A DNA stretch of 64,000 nucleotides from assembly GCA_902777835.1 (NCBI GenBank), contig CACYVC010000011.1, positions 1 through 64,000 on the forward strand, in the 5' to 3' direction. This document shows, piece by piece, positions 36,494 through 44,906 of the stretch; the stretch's first letter is position 1, and each line of letters opens with the position of its first letter. The notes beneath the pieces were generated by a model. It did no database searches. It saw only the letters and a program-made list of their open reading frames with translations, and was not told where the DNA came from. The position numbers and the translations under genes were made by a program. This DNA is from an uncultured Bacteroidales bacterium. GTDB lineage: Bacteria > Bacteroidota > Bacteroidia > Bacteroidales > Muribaculaceae.

Positions 36494-38656
36494 TTAATCC
36501 TCGTCTTTGTTGGCTTCTTCGTATTCTTTGAGAAGTTTCTCCTGAACATCGCCAGGAACGAGCTCGTAGCTTGCGAACTTCATCGAGAACGAAGCACGTC
36601 CACCAGTGATTGAACTCAAAGCTGTAGAATAGCTTGCCATCTCCTTCAGTGGAATGCGAGCCTTAATGGTCTCAAGGCCGTTTGCGCTCGACATATCCAT
36701 CATTATACCACGGCGTCCAGGAAGGTCGCTCTGTACACCACCCATAGCATCGCTAGGCACGAGAATCTCAACATCGTAGATAGGCTCAAGAACCTTGGGG
36801 TTAGCATCGCGGAATGCCTTGCTGAAGGCATTACGAGCAGCCAGACGGAATGAGATTTCATTACTATCAACTGGGTGCATCTTACCATCGTATATGCAAA
36901 CGCGTACGTCACGTGCATAAGAACCAGTCAATGGGCCTTGCTCCATGCGGTCCATGATACCCTTAACGATAGCGGGGATAAAGCGTGCATCAATAGCACC
37001 ACCCACGATACAGTTATAGATTACGAGCTTGCCACCCCAGTCGAGGTCCATCTCCTGCTTGTCGCGGATGCTCATCTTGAACTCCTGGTTGCCAAACTTG
37101 TAAACATCGGGCTCAGGCATACCTTCGCGGTAAGGCTCAATAATCAGGTGTACCTCACCAAACTGACCCGAACCACCCGACTGCTTCTTGTGACGATAAT
37201 CGGCACGTGCAGCTTTAGTAATAGTCTCGCGATATGGAATCTTTGGCTCGATATACTCGATTTGAACTTTTTCATTGTTCTCGATGCGCCACTTGAGGGT
37301 GCGCAAGTGAAGCTCGCCCTGACCACTGATGATGGTTTGCTTCAACTCCTTAGATTGCTCGATGATCCATGTTGGGTCTTCCTCGTGCATGCGGTTGAGG
37401 ATTTGACCAAGTTTCTCAATCTCGCTCTCGTTAACTGGGCGAATAGCGCGTTGATACTTAGGTGCTGGGTATTGGATAAAGTCGTAGATACGCTCGCAGT
37501 CCTTGTCGTTAAGGGTGTTGCCACGGCGTACGTCCTTCAGTTTCACTGTTGCGCCAATGTCACCTGCCTGGAGCTCGTCTACGTTGCTCTTTGCCAAACT
37601 ACCGCAAACGGTGTTAAGCTGAGTGATGCGCTCCTTGCTTCCGCGGTTCATATTAGTGAGGTCGGTGCCAGCCTTAATGGTACCACTCATAACCTTGAAG
37701 TAAGAAACCTCGCCAATGTGTGGCTCAACGGTGGTCTTGAAGAAGAAGAGGCTAGTAGGACCATTAGGGTCGCATTTAACTTCGTTGCCGTCGGTATCGG
37801 TAACAGCTGGCATCTCGGCTGTAGTAGGAACAACCTCGCCGAGGAAGTCCATGAGGCGGTCAACGCCCACGTTCTTCTCACCACTGATGCACATTACTGG
37901 GATAACGCTGCAGTCGATAAGACCCTTGCGCATACCGTCAACGATCTCCTCAGGGCTGAGGGTATCGGTCTCGAGGAACTTCTCCATCAATGCCTCGTCG
38001 CCCTCAGCTGCCATCTCCACGAGTGCCATATTATACTCTTCGGCACGGTCTTGGTGAGCAGCGTCGATATCAGTTACAGTAGCTTTACCACTGTCACCGT
38101 CGTAATTGTACTGCTTCATTGTCATCACGTCAACGATGCTCTTGAAGCCAGCGCCTGTTGAAACGGGGAACTGCACGGGCACAACCTTGTTACCGAAGGT
38201 CTCACGCAGCTGGTTAAGGGCGTTGTCATAATCGGCAGCGTCATTGTCTAGACGGTTAATGGCGAAAATGAGAGGCTTCTTAATATTACCAACGGTGCGA
38301 TACTGGTTTTGTGTACCCACCTCAATAGCGTTCTGGCCATTGATGAGCATAAGACCAGCGTCAGTGACGTTGAGAGCGGTAACGATGTTGCCTACATAGT
38401 CGTCCATACCTGGGCAGTCGATGAAGTTTAGCTTCTTGCCCTTATTCTCTACGCTGAAGATAGTAGAGAACACCGAGTTGCCATATTCCTTCTCTACAGG
38501 GAAGTAGTCGCACACGGTGTTGCCAGCGTCGATAGTGCCACGGCGGTTGATAAGGCCGCAGTCAAAGATGATAGACTCGGCAAGGGTAGTTTTACCCGAG
38601 CCTTTGTTTCCTAATAATGAGATGTTACGAATCTCGTTACTTTTATAAACTTTCAT
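36494..38656 (-). CDS. EF-G paralogue of the Bacteroidota EF-G2 type
   Basis: 720 residues with all five EF-G domains. The N-terminus MKVYKSNEIRNISLLGNKGSGKTTL matches the EF-G2 paralogue (BT2167-like) of Bacteroides. G1 is intact, but the switch I RGITI motif is replaced by YGNSVF, the G3 DTPGH is DCPGM (catalytic His lost) and G4 NKxD is NRLD. This fits the reported EF-G2 translocase that does not hydrolyse GTP and supports translation under starvation or in the gut. The start at 38656 is preceded by GAGGTG. A structured leader with a shared 46-base element lies upstream. Confidence 0.85.
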   Translation of the reverse strand: MKVYKSNEIRNISLLGNKGSGKTTLAESIIFDCGLINRRGTIDAGNTVCDYFPVEKEYGNSVFSTIFSVENKGKKLNFIDCPGMDDYVGNIVTALNVTDAGLMLINGQNAIEVGTQNQYRTVGNIKKPLIFAINRLDNDAADYDNALNQLRETFGNKVVPVQFPVSTGAGFKSIVDVMTMKQYNYDGDSGKATVTDIDAAHQDRAEEYNMALVEMAAEGDEALMEKFLETDTLSPEEIVDGMRKGLIDCSVIPVMCISGEKNVGVDRLMDFLGEVVPTTAEMPAVTDTDGNEVKCDPNGPTSLFFFKTTVEPHIGEVSYFKVMSGTIKAGTDLTNMNRGSKERITQLNTVCGSLAKSNVDELQAGDIGATVKLKDVRRGNTLNDKDCERIYDFIQYPAPKYQRAIRPVNESEIEKLGQILNRMHEEDPTWIIEQSKELKQTIISGQGELHLRTLKWRIENNEKVQIEYIEPKIPYRETITKAARADYRHKKQSGGSGQFGEVHLIIEPYREGMPEPDVYKFGNQEFKMSIRDKQEMDLDWGGKLVIYNCIVGGAIDARFIPAIVKGIMDRMEQGPLTGSYARDVRVCIYDGKMHPVDSNEISFRLAARNAFSKAFRDANPKVLEPIYDVEILVPSDAMGGVQSDLPGRRGIMMDMSSANGLETIKARIPLKEMASYSTALSSITGGRASFSMKFASYELVPGDVQEKLLKEYEEANKDED

Positions 38657-38748
38657 GACACCTCGGCAATGTTCATGCAAGCATGATGCTGCTCTCGGTT
38701 TGCACAATTATTCTTCTTTTTATTACAATAATATCTGCTAAACAGCAT
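38653..38748 (-). CDS. Possible 31-residue upstream ORF overlapping the EF-G2 start
   Basis: ATG at 38748 opens a 31-codon frame (MLFSRYYCNKKKNNC...) whose TGA overlaps the EF-G2 ATG as ATGA. It lies fully inside the leader transcript and spans the shared 46-base element. No protein family is recognised. It could be a leader peptide coupling translation, or chance. Confidence 0.3.
   Translation of the reverse strand: MLFSRYYCNKKKNNCANREQHHACMNIAEVS
38661..38706 (-). promoter_or_regulatory. Leader element A (46 bases, shared with 44153-44198)
   Basis: On the minus strand it begins TGTGCAAACCGAGAG and ends GCCGAGG, with a CATGCTTGCATG hairpin in the middle. It ends 4 bases before the EF-G2 start codon, so its GAGG may act as the ribosome-binding site. 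About 34 of 46 bases are identical to element B upstream of the pRiA4b-like gene. Confidence 0.65.
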
Positions 38749-38788
38749 TTTAAACCACCTAAAATAAAGGCATAGCAGTTTGAGCCCA

Positions 38789-38796
38789 CAAAGTTA
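38789..38796 (-). promoter_or_regulatory. Promoter of the EF-G2 gene
   Basis: CAAAGTTA on the plus strand is TAACTTTG on the minus strand; the predicted leader is about 125 nt. The remaining gap to 38920 is AT-rich and shows nothing else. Confidence 0.6.
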
Positions 38797-38920
38797 GTGA
38801 TTTAATTTCTAAAAATTAAATTTTTTCTCAATAAAGTACATAATTATTTGCAAAGGAGTGGAAAAAAGTCCAAGAAAAGTAAAAAAGAAGGAGAAATCAA
38901 GAATTATACCTGCGACGTGG

Positions 38921-39025
38921 GGAACGAGGAACGAGATCACAGTTCACAGTTTGAACGAGGAACGGAGAACGTGACTCAAAACTGACAACTGAAAACTGAA
39001 AACTGACAACTTAGAACTAATAAAC
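38921..39025. repeat. 15-unit heptad block between the TPR and EF-G2 genes
   Basis: In one register: GGAACGA, GGAACGA, GATCACA, GTTCACA, GTTTGAA, CGAGGAA, CGGAGAA, CGTGACT, CAAAACT, GACAACT, GAAAACT, GAAAACT, GACAACT, TAGAACT, AATAAAC, TTATC. It ends at the stop codon of the TPR gene (39026). Confidence 0.85.
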
Positions 39026-41302
39026 TTATCTTGTCATGCGCTTGAGGATGTTGTAACTGGGCAGGATTCCCAGCTCTCCAGCCTTGCTGAGGTCGGCGGT
39101 ACCTTTTTCCTTGTCTCCAAGTTGTAGGTGAATCAGTGCTCGGTTAAAATAGGCTTCTCCCAAGTCGGGTTTTAACTCAATGGCCCTCGAATAGCTTGCG
39201 ATGGCACCCTCGTTGTCGCCCATCAATGCCTGGACATAAGCAAAATTGTAATAGGCATAGATATTGCGTGGCGACAATGCTATCACCTTCTTCAAGTCGG
39301 CAGCCATCTCGCTGAGCGCCACTTCTCTGACACGTCGCGCGAGCATGACATCGCCCTCGCTATTATGGGATGATGATGCTTGTGCTGCCTCATCAAGTTG
39401 CAGTTTCACCATGCGAGCGTTAAAACGCAGGAAATAGGCAAGAGTAAAATCGCTGTTGGCGTCAATAGCACGATTGGCATCGGTGATTGCCGCATCCACA
39501 TTCTTAAGCAAAAAGAAGTCCATAGCTCTGCCAAAGAAATCGATGGCACGCACTTCGCTGGTCGCAATTAAACCATTGAAGTACTCTACACTATTGAATC
39601 TCGATCTCGCCTCATACTCCGAAAGACCAGGATCGCCACACACAAGAGTAAGAGCACTTGTCAGCACATGGAGTTCATTAACTTGAGTCATCTCTTTCAT
39701 GAAGTGAGTGCGACCGTTAAGTTTATTATCATAACCATAGTATGACAGAGAGAACACACTTTGAGGCTGCACATCCACATAATTGTCCTGAATAAAGCCA
39801 CGGGACTTGTTGCGGTAGCGGCGGTGCCCAGCTTTTTCGTCGTAGAGACCATCGCTCTCCAAGTTCACCTCAGGTTTCAGCTCGTTATTGACATCCACAA
39901 CCAGCAACTGGCTAAAGCGCTTCTTAACCTCCTCGACCGACTCCTCTAGGTTTCCTTCCATCATTTCGCGCTGTCGCTGTGCCTCTTGCTCTTGTTTGTC
40001 AAGGTGCTGTTGAGCTCGTTTGTTACGAATCTCGCTGGAGTGTTCACGCTCTATATCCACAGGATTGAAAGAACTGTAATGCACTCCTTTAGCCTTCATC
40101 ACCGCGACGGCTGTCTCCAAATCCTTCTCGTAGCCTCGCTTGTCGCCCAAGCGCTGTTTAATTTGTGCACGTAGCATATATCCACTCTCAAACTTAGGAT
40201 ATTTAGCAAGAATTGAGTTCAGGTCGCGGAGTGCCGATTGATATTGGCGGGTCTCAATGTAGAGCATCGCGCGTTGATAGAGGGCGACAAAGTCGTCTTT
40301 GTCCTTCTCGAGCATTGCATTAAGGCCGCTGATACCTTGCTGATAGTGCCCAATGTTGATGAGCATCATCGTTCGATTGTAGAATGCCGGATAATTATCG
40401 GGGTCTTGCTCTAGCACAAAATCATAATCTTCAACAGCTTTATTGTAATCACCCACTTCGCTTCGCAGCAACGCACGGTTATAGTGGGCTGTAACATTAT
40501 TAGGACTGATTGCTATAGCATAGTCCAAGTCGGCCATTGTGCCACGAATATCGTTAACCTGGTACCTAAGATAAGAACGGTTGATATAACATCCAACATT
40601 GTTTGGCTCTAGTTTGATAGCCTCATCTATATCTTCGAGGGCTTTATTGTAATCCTTGAGATGATTGGCGTAAATCTCGCAGCGTGCCAGATAGGCCTGA
40701 GGATTGTTTTTATGGCTATTAATACATCTCGACACATAGTTCAGAGCGCCTACCGAGTCCTGCCGTTCAAGGCAAAGTTGAGCCATGCCCAGGCATGCCC
40801 GCTCGCTTGTGGAGTCACGCTCCAAGCACCAAGAAAGGCAACTGTCGGCAGTATTATAATTCTTGAGAGCGAGCTCACACATTGCCATGTTGAGCATGAT
40901 GTCATGGTCATCAGGATGCATCTGCATACATGTTTTGTAGTCAACTATTGCATCTTTATAATTATGGGTGTTGTGCCTTGCTACTGCTCGCACACGATAA
41001 GCATCCTTGATAAACGGATTAATCTCTATGCACTTAGATGCATCGGTCTCGGCGCCAGAGTAATCATCGAGAGATATTTTAGCAACAGCGCGGTAGAAAT
41101 AAGGCTCTGGCAGATATGGTTTCTGCTGAATTACCTGATTGAAATACTGAATAGAAAGAATATAGTCCTCAAAGTACAATGCATTGCGCCCAATAGTCAT
41201 CACCTGGTCGGTGTTGATTTGAGCATGTGCAGTGCCAGCATTCAGGGCAGAAAGAGCCACTATAATGATAGCAAAATAAAACCTGCGTGCTATGAGCAAC
41301 AT
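39026..41302 (-). CDS. Exported tetratricopeptide-repeat protein
   Basis: 758 residues. A signal peptide (about 1-27, ending AHAQ) is followed by about ten TPR units between residues 35 and 390, such as PEPYFYRAVAKISLDDYSGAE, NPQAYLARCEIY and PNNVTAHYNRALLRSEVGDYNKA. A charged coiled-coil stretch (about 425-460, QEAQRQREMMEGN) and two or three more TPR units at the C-terminus (AYYNFAYVQALMGDNEGA) complete it. Such proteins scaffold periplasmic or outer-membrane complexes; the partner is unknown. It follows the META-type gene by 17 bases. Confidence 0.85.
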   Translation of the reverse strand: MLLIARRFYFAIIIVALSALNAGTAHAQINTDQVMTIGRNALYFEDYILSIQYFNQVIQQKPYLPEPYFYRAVAKISLDDYSGAETDASKCIEINPFIKDAYRVRAVARHNTHNYKDAIVDYKTCMQMHPDDHDIMLNMAMCELALKNYNTADSCLSWCLERDSTSERACLGMAQLCLERQDSVGALNYVSRCINSHKNNPQAYLARCEIYANHLKDYNKALEDIDEAIKLEPNNVGCYINRSYLRYQVNDIRGTMADLDYAIAISPNNVTAHYNRALLRSEVGDYNKAVEDYDFVLEQDPDNYPAFYNRTMMLINIGHYQQGISGLNAMLEKDKDDFVALYQRAMLYIETRQYQSALRDLNSILAKYPKFESGYMLRAQIKQRLGDKRGYEKDLETAVAVMKAKGVHYSSFNPVDIEREHSSEIRNKRAQQHLDKQEQEAQRQREMMEGNLEESVEEVKKRFSQLLVVDVNNELKPEVNLESDGLYDEKAGHRRYRNKSRGFIQDNYVDVQPQSVFSLSYYGYDNKLNGRTHFMKEMTQVNELHVLTSALTLVCGDPGLSEYEARSRFNSVEYFNGLIATSEVRAIDFFGRAMDFFLLKNVDAAITDANRAIDANSDFTLAYFLRFNARMVKLQLDEAAQASSSHNSEGDVMLARRVREVALSEMAADLKKVIALSPRNIYAYYNFAYVQALMGDNEGAIASYSRAIELKPDLGEAYFNRALIHLQLGDKEKGTADLSKAGELGILPSYNILKRMTR

Positions 41303-41319
41303 TTTTAAAAAATCGTGTT

Positions 41320-42201
41320 CTACAGTCTTACTTTCTCAAGAACAACAAGAGTCTTGTTTACCGACTTGCCCATATCATCATGCTCGGTTGTGAGAAGTTC
41401 CACCTCTCTATCATTGCGTTTATGGCAGAACTGAGCCTCCTCAAGGGCAATAAGCAAGCGTGTCTCGGTATCGATATTAGGACACTGATGGTGTGAAGAC
41501 TTCAGATCCTCATATTCAATGGCAAACTCTTTAAATGGATCAACAGTGATTACTCCATTAATGATATTGCATCCACTGGTAATGTTGACTGTGAGCATGT
41601 CGATATCATTAACCAATTTGATATCACGATCAATGACATCCTCACCATTAATAATCTTCACCAACCAAGGTCCATTCATGAAGTCGAGGTTTTGACGGCG
41701 AAGTTTGATGATCACGTCACGGTGGCGATTCTTCATCTCCATGTATTCTGTGTCTCCCACTTTGACAAGAGCCACCGACACAACTTCGTCGAGAGCCTTG
41801 AGCAAATCACGCTCTATATACTGGAAATAACCTCCATTTTTCTTGGTCACCAGCATGTTTTCAAACGAGATTTTATTGTCTTTTTTGAGAGTGTATGTTG
41901 CATTTATGGCATTAGTACCAGTGTTACCATAGAGCATGTGTCCCGGCACGTCAAAGTTGAGATATACTCTCGAACCTGCAACTCTAGATACCTCAGTATC
42001 ATTAATCTCAACCACATTCCACTCGCCATTAATCTGCTCCATCTCATTGGTAATAGGCAAGTCAACCTCATCGGCCTTAGGTTCAAAAAACACTGGTTGT
42101 GGCTTCTGTTCCTTCTTTTCTTTCTTTTTCTTTCCAAAAGCCACATCAGGACACATAACGATAGCAAAAAGCAATGCAAATATAGTTAAATTTCTTATCA
42201 T
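41320..42201 (-). CDS. Exported META-type domain protein
   Basis: 293 residues from the ATG at 42201 (an adjacent TTG adds two residues). Signal peptide, then a Lys-rich linker (KKKKEKKEQKP) and two HslJ/META-like repeats: INGEWNVVEINDTEV at about residue 57 and MNGPWLVKIINGEDV at about 175, each followed by beta strands (GCNIINGVITVD). Family assignment is by this pattern only. Probably periplasmic and co-transcribed with the TPR gene. Confidence 0.68.
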   Translation of the reverse strand: MIRNLTIFALLFAIVMCPDVAFGKKKKEKKEQKPQPVFFEPKADEVDLPITNEMEQINGEWNVVEINDTEVSRVAGSRVYLNFDVPGHMLYGNTGTNAINATYTLKKDNKISFENMLVTKKNGGYFQYIERDLLKALDEVVSVALVKVGDTEYMEMKNRHRDVIIKLRRQNLDFMNGPWLVKIINGEDVIDRDIKLVNDIDMLTVNITSGCNIINGVITVDPFKEFAIEYEDLKSSHHQCPNIDTETRLLIALEEAQFCHKRNDREVELLTTEHDDMGKSVNKTLVVLEKVRL

Positions 42202-42303
42202 ATTCAATGATTTTTTCTGTTCAGTATTACGCTTTTATTGAGCAAAATTCGTCATTTTTCAAATAATAAGCAAATTTGACCATTACTTTTTATTATTTTT
42301 TTA

Positions 42304-42311
42304 TAACTTTG
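42304..42311 (+). promoter_or_regulatory. -7 promoter element for galM
   Basis: TAACTTTG, about 90 bases upstream of the galM start codon. Confidence 0.55.
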
Positions 42312-42401
42312 TGACCCATTTTAATTTTCTACACATCTTCGTAAATTAATTGCAAAAAAACAAAAAACACTTCTAGAATAACAACTAACTCATTAATTAT
42401 C

Positions 42402-43466
42402 ATGACTAAAATCACTAAATCGGGACTTGACCAAAAGAACTTTTTTGACATCGTTGACGGCAAGCCTGTTGCACTTTTTGTGCTAACCAACAACAATGGT
42501 GTGGAAGCATGCATCACCAACTATGGTGGGCGCATCGTGAGCCTGATGGTCCCCGACCGCGACGGCAAGCTCACCGATGTTGAATTAGGACACGACAGCA
42601 TTGCCAATTACCTTGCCGACGATGGCAACTTTGGCGCTCTCATAGGCCGCTACGGCAACCGAATAGGCTACGGCAAGTTCACTCTCGACGGTGTGGAATA
42701 CAGCCTTCCCATCAACAATGGTCCTCACTGTCTGCATGGCGGTCTCATTGGTTACGACAAGAAAGTGTGGGATGCCAAGCAAGATGGCAACCGACTGGAA
42801 CTCACATTAGTTGACCCCGACGGCAATGAGGGTTTCCCTGGCACACTTAACGTGAAAGTAGTATATACTCTAACCGATGACAATGCCATCGATATTGAGT
42901 ATAGCGCCACTACCGACAAGCCTACAATTGTCAATCTCACCAACCACTCCTACTTCAACCTAAATGGCGACCTAGCGTCAAGCATTCACAACCACGTACT
43001 CACTGTTGATGCCGACCGCATTACACCCGCCGACGAGACGCTTATCACTGATGGCTCGTTTATGGACGTGACTGGCACACCCTTCGATTTCCGCACGCCA
43101 AAACCCATAGGCCAAGACATAAATGCCGACAACGAGCAACTCAAGAACGGCAACGGCTATGACCACAGCTTCGCACTCAATCATCCGGGCGATTTGAGTA
43201 AGGTCGCTCTTAGAGTAATGTCGCCTGTCACAGGCATCGTTATGGAGGTGTTCACTACCGAACCTGCAGCACAGATGTACACAGGCAACTTCCTCGATGA
43301 GAATCTCAAAAGCAAGTTTGGCATTGGTTATCCTGCACGCTCGGCTGTTGCTTTTGAGACACAGCACTACCCCAACACTCCAAACTGCCCCGAATACCCC
43401 TCTTGCGAGTTACGTCCCGGCGACACCTATTACACTCGCACCATCTACCGCTTCTCTACAGAATAA
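42402..43466 (+). CDS. galM: Aldose 1-epimerase (mutarotase)
   Basis: 354 residues. It interconverts alpha- and beta-anomers of galactose and glucose. Typical segments are NYGGRIVSLMVPDRDG, IGRYGNRIGYGKF, the catalytic-His segments GPHCLHGG (near 110) and NLTNHSYFNLNG (near 187), and the C-terminal AVAFETQHYPNTPN with the catalytic Glu. No signal peptide, so cytoplasmic. Single gene with its own promoter and terminator. Confidence 0.93.
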   Translation: MTKITKSGLDQKNFFDIVDGKPVALFVLTNNNGVEACITNYGGRIVSLMVPDRDGKLTDVELGHDSIANYLADDGNFGALIGRYGNRIGYGKFTLDGVEYSLPINNGPHCLHGGLIGYDKKVWDAKQDGNRLELTLVDPDGNEGFPGTLNVKVVYTLTDDNAIDIEYSATTDKPTIVNLTNHSYFNLNGDLASSIHNHVLTVDADRITPADETLITDGSFMDVTGTPFDFRTPKPIGQDINADNEQLKNGNGYDHSFALNHPGDLSKVALRVMSPVTGIVMEVFTTEPAAQMYTGNFLDENLKSKFGIGYPARSAVAFETQHYPNTPNCPEYPSCELRPGDTYYTRTIYRFSTE

Positions 43467-43491
43467 CACATACGCATCTACTAATCACAAT

Positions 43492-43530
43492 AAAGAGCCA
43501 CACAACAATCGTTGCATGGCTCTTATTTTA
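43492..43530. terminator. Terminator between galM and the pRiA4b-like gene
   Basis: AAGAGCCA (43494-43501) pairs with TGGCTCTT (43518-43525) with an inner CAAC/GTTG stem, followed by ATTTTAT. Confidence 0.75.
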
Positions 43531-43556
43531 TGCTTATCCTCCGTTACGGAGTTTTA

Positions 43557-44105
43557 TCATATACCTTCTTCACGATCTTTCTCAAACTCGTCGCTTAGTT
43601 CACGGAGCTCCTCTTCATTGAAGCTCTCCTCGCCATAAAACGCCTCGTCAAGGTCATCAATATCGGTGTCAACCTTTACTGGAGCCGAGAACATGTCGGG
43701 CAGTGTTTCTTGTGGTGCCTTACCTTCCTTGCGCTGACACAAGGGGTCATGGAGACTCTTTCCAGGAATTGTCTCCTTGAGAATCATGTAGAAATAACGC
43801 TCTGTCATGTAATCAAAAACGAACTTGATTTTCTGACCTTCGTCCTCGATCAGCTCGTCGAGAGGAGTGTCTTCCATGATCCAGATGTCCTCGTCCGAAT
43901 CAGTGTCCATATCAAAATAAGTAACTTCTTTCTCTTTGCACCAATCATCATCACAGATGATGAAAGAATCCATCTGGCCCTTGTCATAACCAGCGGCATC
44001 TAAGATAGTGTTACGCAATCTAACAAAAGTGTCAGAACTATCAATAGCAATCTCCAATTTAAAATTTCCGGCTTCTTCAGAACCAATCAGAAACTTGTAA
44101 ATCAT
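43557..44105 (-). CDS. pRiA4b ORF-3-like protein
   Basis: 182 residues. The N-terminal 110 residues match the plasmid pRiA4b ORF-3-like family (YKFLIGSEEAGNFKLEIAID in part, FVRLRNTILDAAGYD, then FIICDDDW and IKFVFDYMTERYFYMIL). The C-terminus is highly acidic (EESFNEEELRELSDEFEKD). Function unknown. Nothing else plasmid-like lies nearby, and the family is common on Bacteroidota chromosomes. Its leader carries element B, also found before the EF-G2 gene. Confidence 0.8.
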   Translation of the reverse strand: MIYKFLIGSEEAGNFKLEIAIDSSDTFVRLRNTILDAAGYDKGQMDSFIICDDDWCKEKEVTYFDMDTDSDEDIWIMEDTPLDELIEDEGQKIKFVFDYMTERYFYMILKETIPGKSLHDPLCQRKEGKAPQETLPDMFSAPVKVDTDIDDLDEAFYGEESFNEEELRELSDEFEKDREEGI

Positions 44106-44152
44106 AGTGAATTATTATCGTTTGACATTAGTTTTTGATAAACTTGGCTGCA

Positions 44153-44198
44153 CCTCGGCTCAACAAATGCAATAATGGTTCTACTCTCGGTTTGCACA
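44153..44198 (-). promoter_or_regulatory. Leader element B (46 bases, shared with 38661-38706)
   Basis: Same length and ends as element A: TGTGCAAACCGAGAG at the start and GCCGAGG at the end on the minus strand, with a divergent middle that keeps TTGCAT. It ends 47 bases before the start codon. A near-consensus -7 box (TAATTTCG, plus-strand 44210-44217) lies just upstream, so the element would be at the start of the transcript. Confidence 0.65.
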
Positions 44199-44270
44199 AG
44201 TTTTCGGTGCGAAATTAGTAAAAAAATGAATTATGCAAGCATTATTGGCACTTTTTTTTATCCACAAGTA

Positions 44271-44323
44271 AAAAAAAGAGCTTTTCCAAATTTTTTTGAC
44301 ATAAAAAATGAACAAAAAAGCTC
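44271..44323 (-). terminator. Terminator of the flavoprotein-carbonic anhydrase operon
   Basis: On the minus strand GAGCTTTT pairs with AAAAGCTC across a long AT-rich loop and is followed by eight Ts. It lies 20 bases after the carbonic anhydrase stop codon. Confidence 0.6.
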
Positions 44324-44342
44324 ACTTTGATTGTTTTTTGCT

Positions 44343-44885
44343 TCACTTCACCTCCTCAAGCGCTCCAGTCACTGAGTCGATAATGAAACCGCGCACCACA
44401 ACATCACGAGGCATTAATGGGTGATTGCGCACCGTTGCCACTGTGTTGATGACCGATTGAGTTGTATCATGAAAACCCTCCAACCACTGGTCTAAATCAA
44501 TGCCACTATGCTTGATTGTTGCCAAAGTCTGCTCGCTGATGCCGCGTTCAAGGATGTGATGCTTAAAATCGGCAAACGACATGTGGCATGCCCCACAGGT
44601 GGTGTGGGCAACCACCATGATTTCTTCCACACCTAATTCATATATAGCCACCAGTAACGAACGCATGGCACTGTCATAGGGCGACATGATGAGAGCGCCG
44701 GCATTTTTGATTATCTTTGCATCACCATTACGCAAACCCAATGCGGCAGGCAGTAGTTCGGTAAGACGAGTATCCATGCAGCTGAGCACTGCAAGCTTCT
44801 TATCGGGATACTTATCGGTAGCATACTGCTTGTAATCACCACGTGCTACAAAATCTCGGTTGAAACTCAATATTTCATCTATCAT
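44343..44885 (-). CDS. Beta-class carbonic anhydrase
   Basis: 180 residues. It hydrates CO2 to bicarbonate. Zinc ligands and partners are visible: Cys36-x-Asp38-x-Arg40 (SCMDTRL) and His94-x2-Cys97 (AHTTCGAC). Length is at the short end of the beta class. It is the last gene of a minus-strand operon with the EamA transporter, AlkD-like and flavoprotein genes. Bicarbonate supply for carboxylation is the probable role. Confidence 0.92.
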   Translation of the reverse strand: MIDEILSFNRDFVARGDYKQYATDKYPDKKLAVLSCMDTRLTELLPAALGLRNGDAKIIKNAGALIMSPYDSAMRSLLVAIYELGVEEIMVVAHTTCGACHMSFADFKHHILERGISEQTLATIKHSGIDLDQWLEGFHDTTQSVINTVATVRNHPLMPRDVVVRGFIIDSVTGALEEVK

Positions 44886-44906
44886 AACAAATATTATTAA
44901 TGTGTT

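Noticed and set aside
36875..38161. Open frame of 428 codons antisense to the EF-G2 gene
   Set aside because: The minus-strand frame is a full-length EF-G homologue; the antisense frame has no family features or promoter.
43557..44105. Sign of an integrated plasmid or mobile element
   Set aside because: The pRiA4b-like name suggests a plasmid, but no integrase, transposase or inverted repeat is nearby and the family is common on chromosomes.
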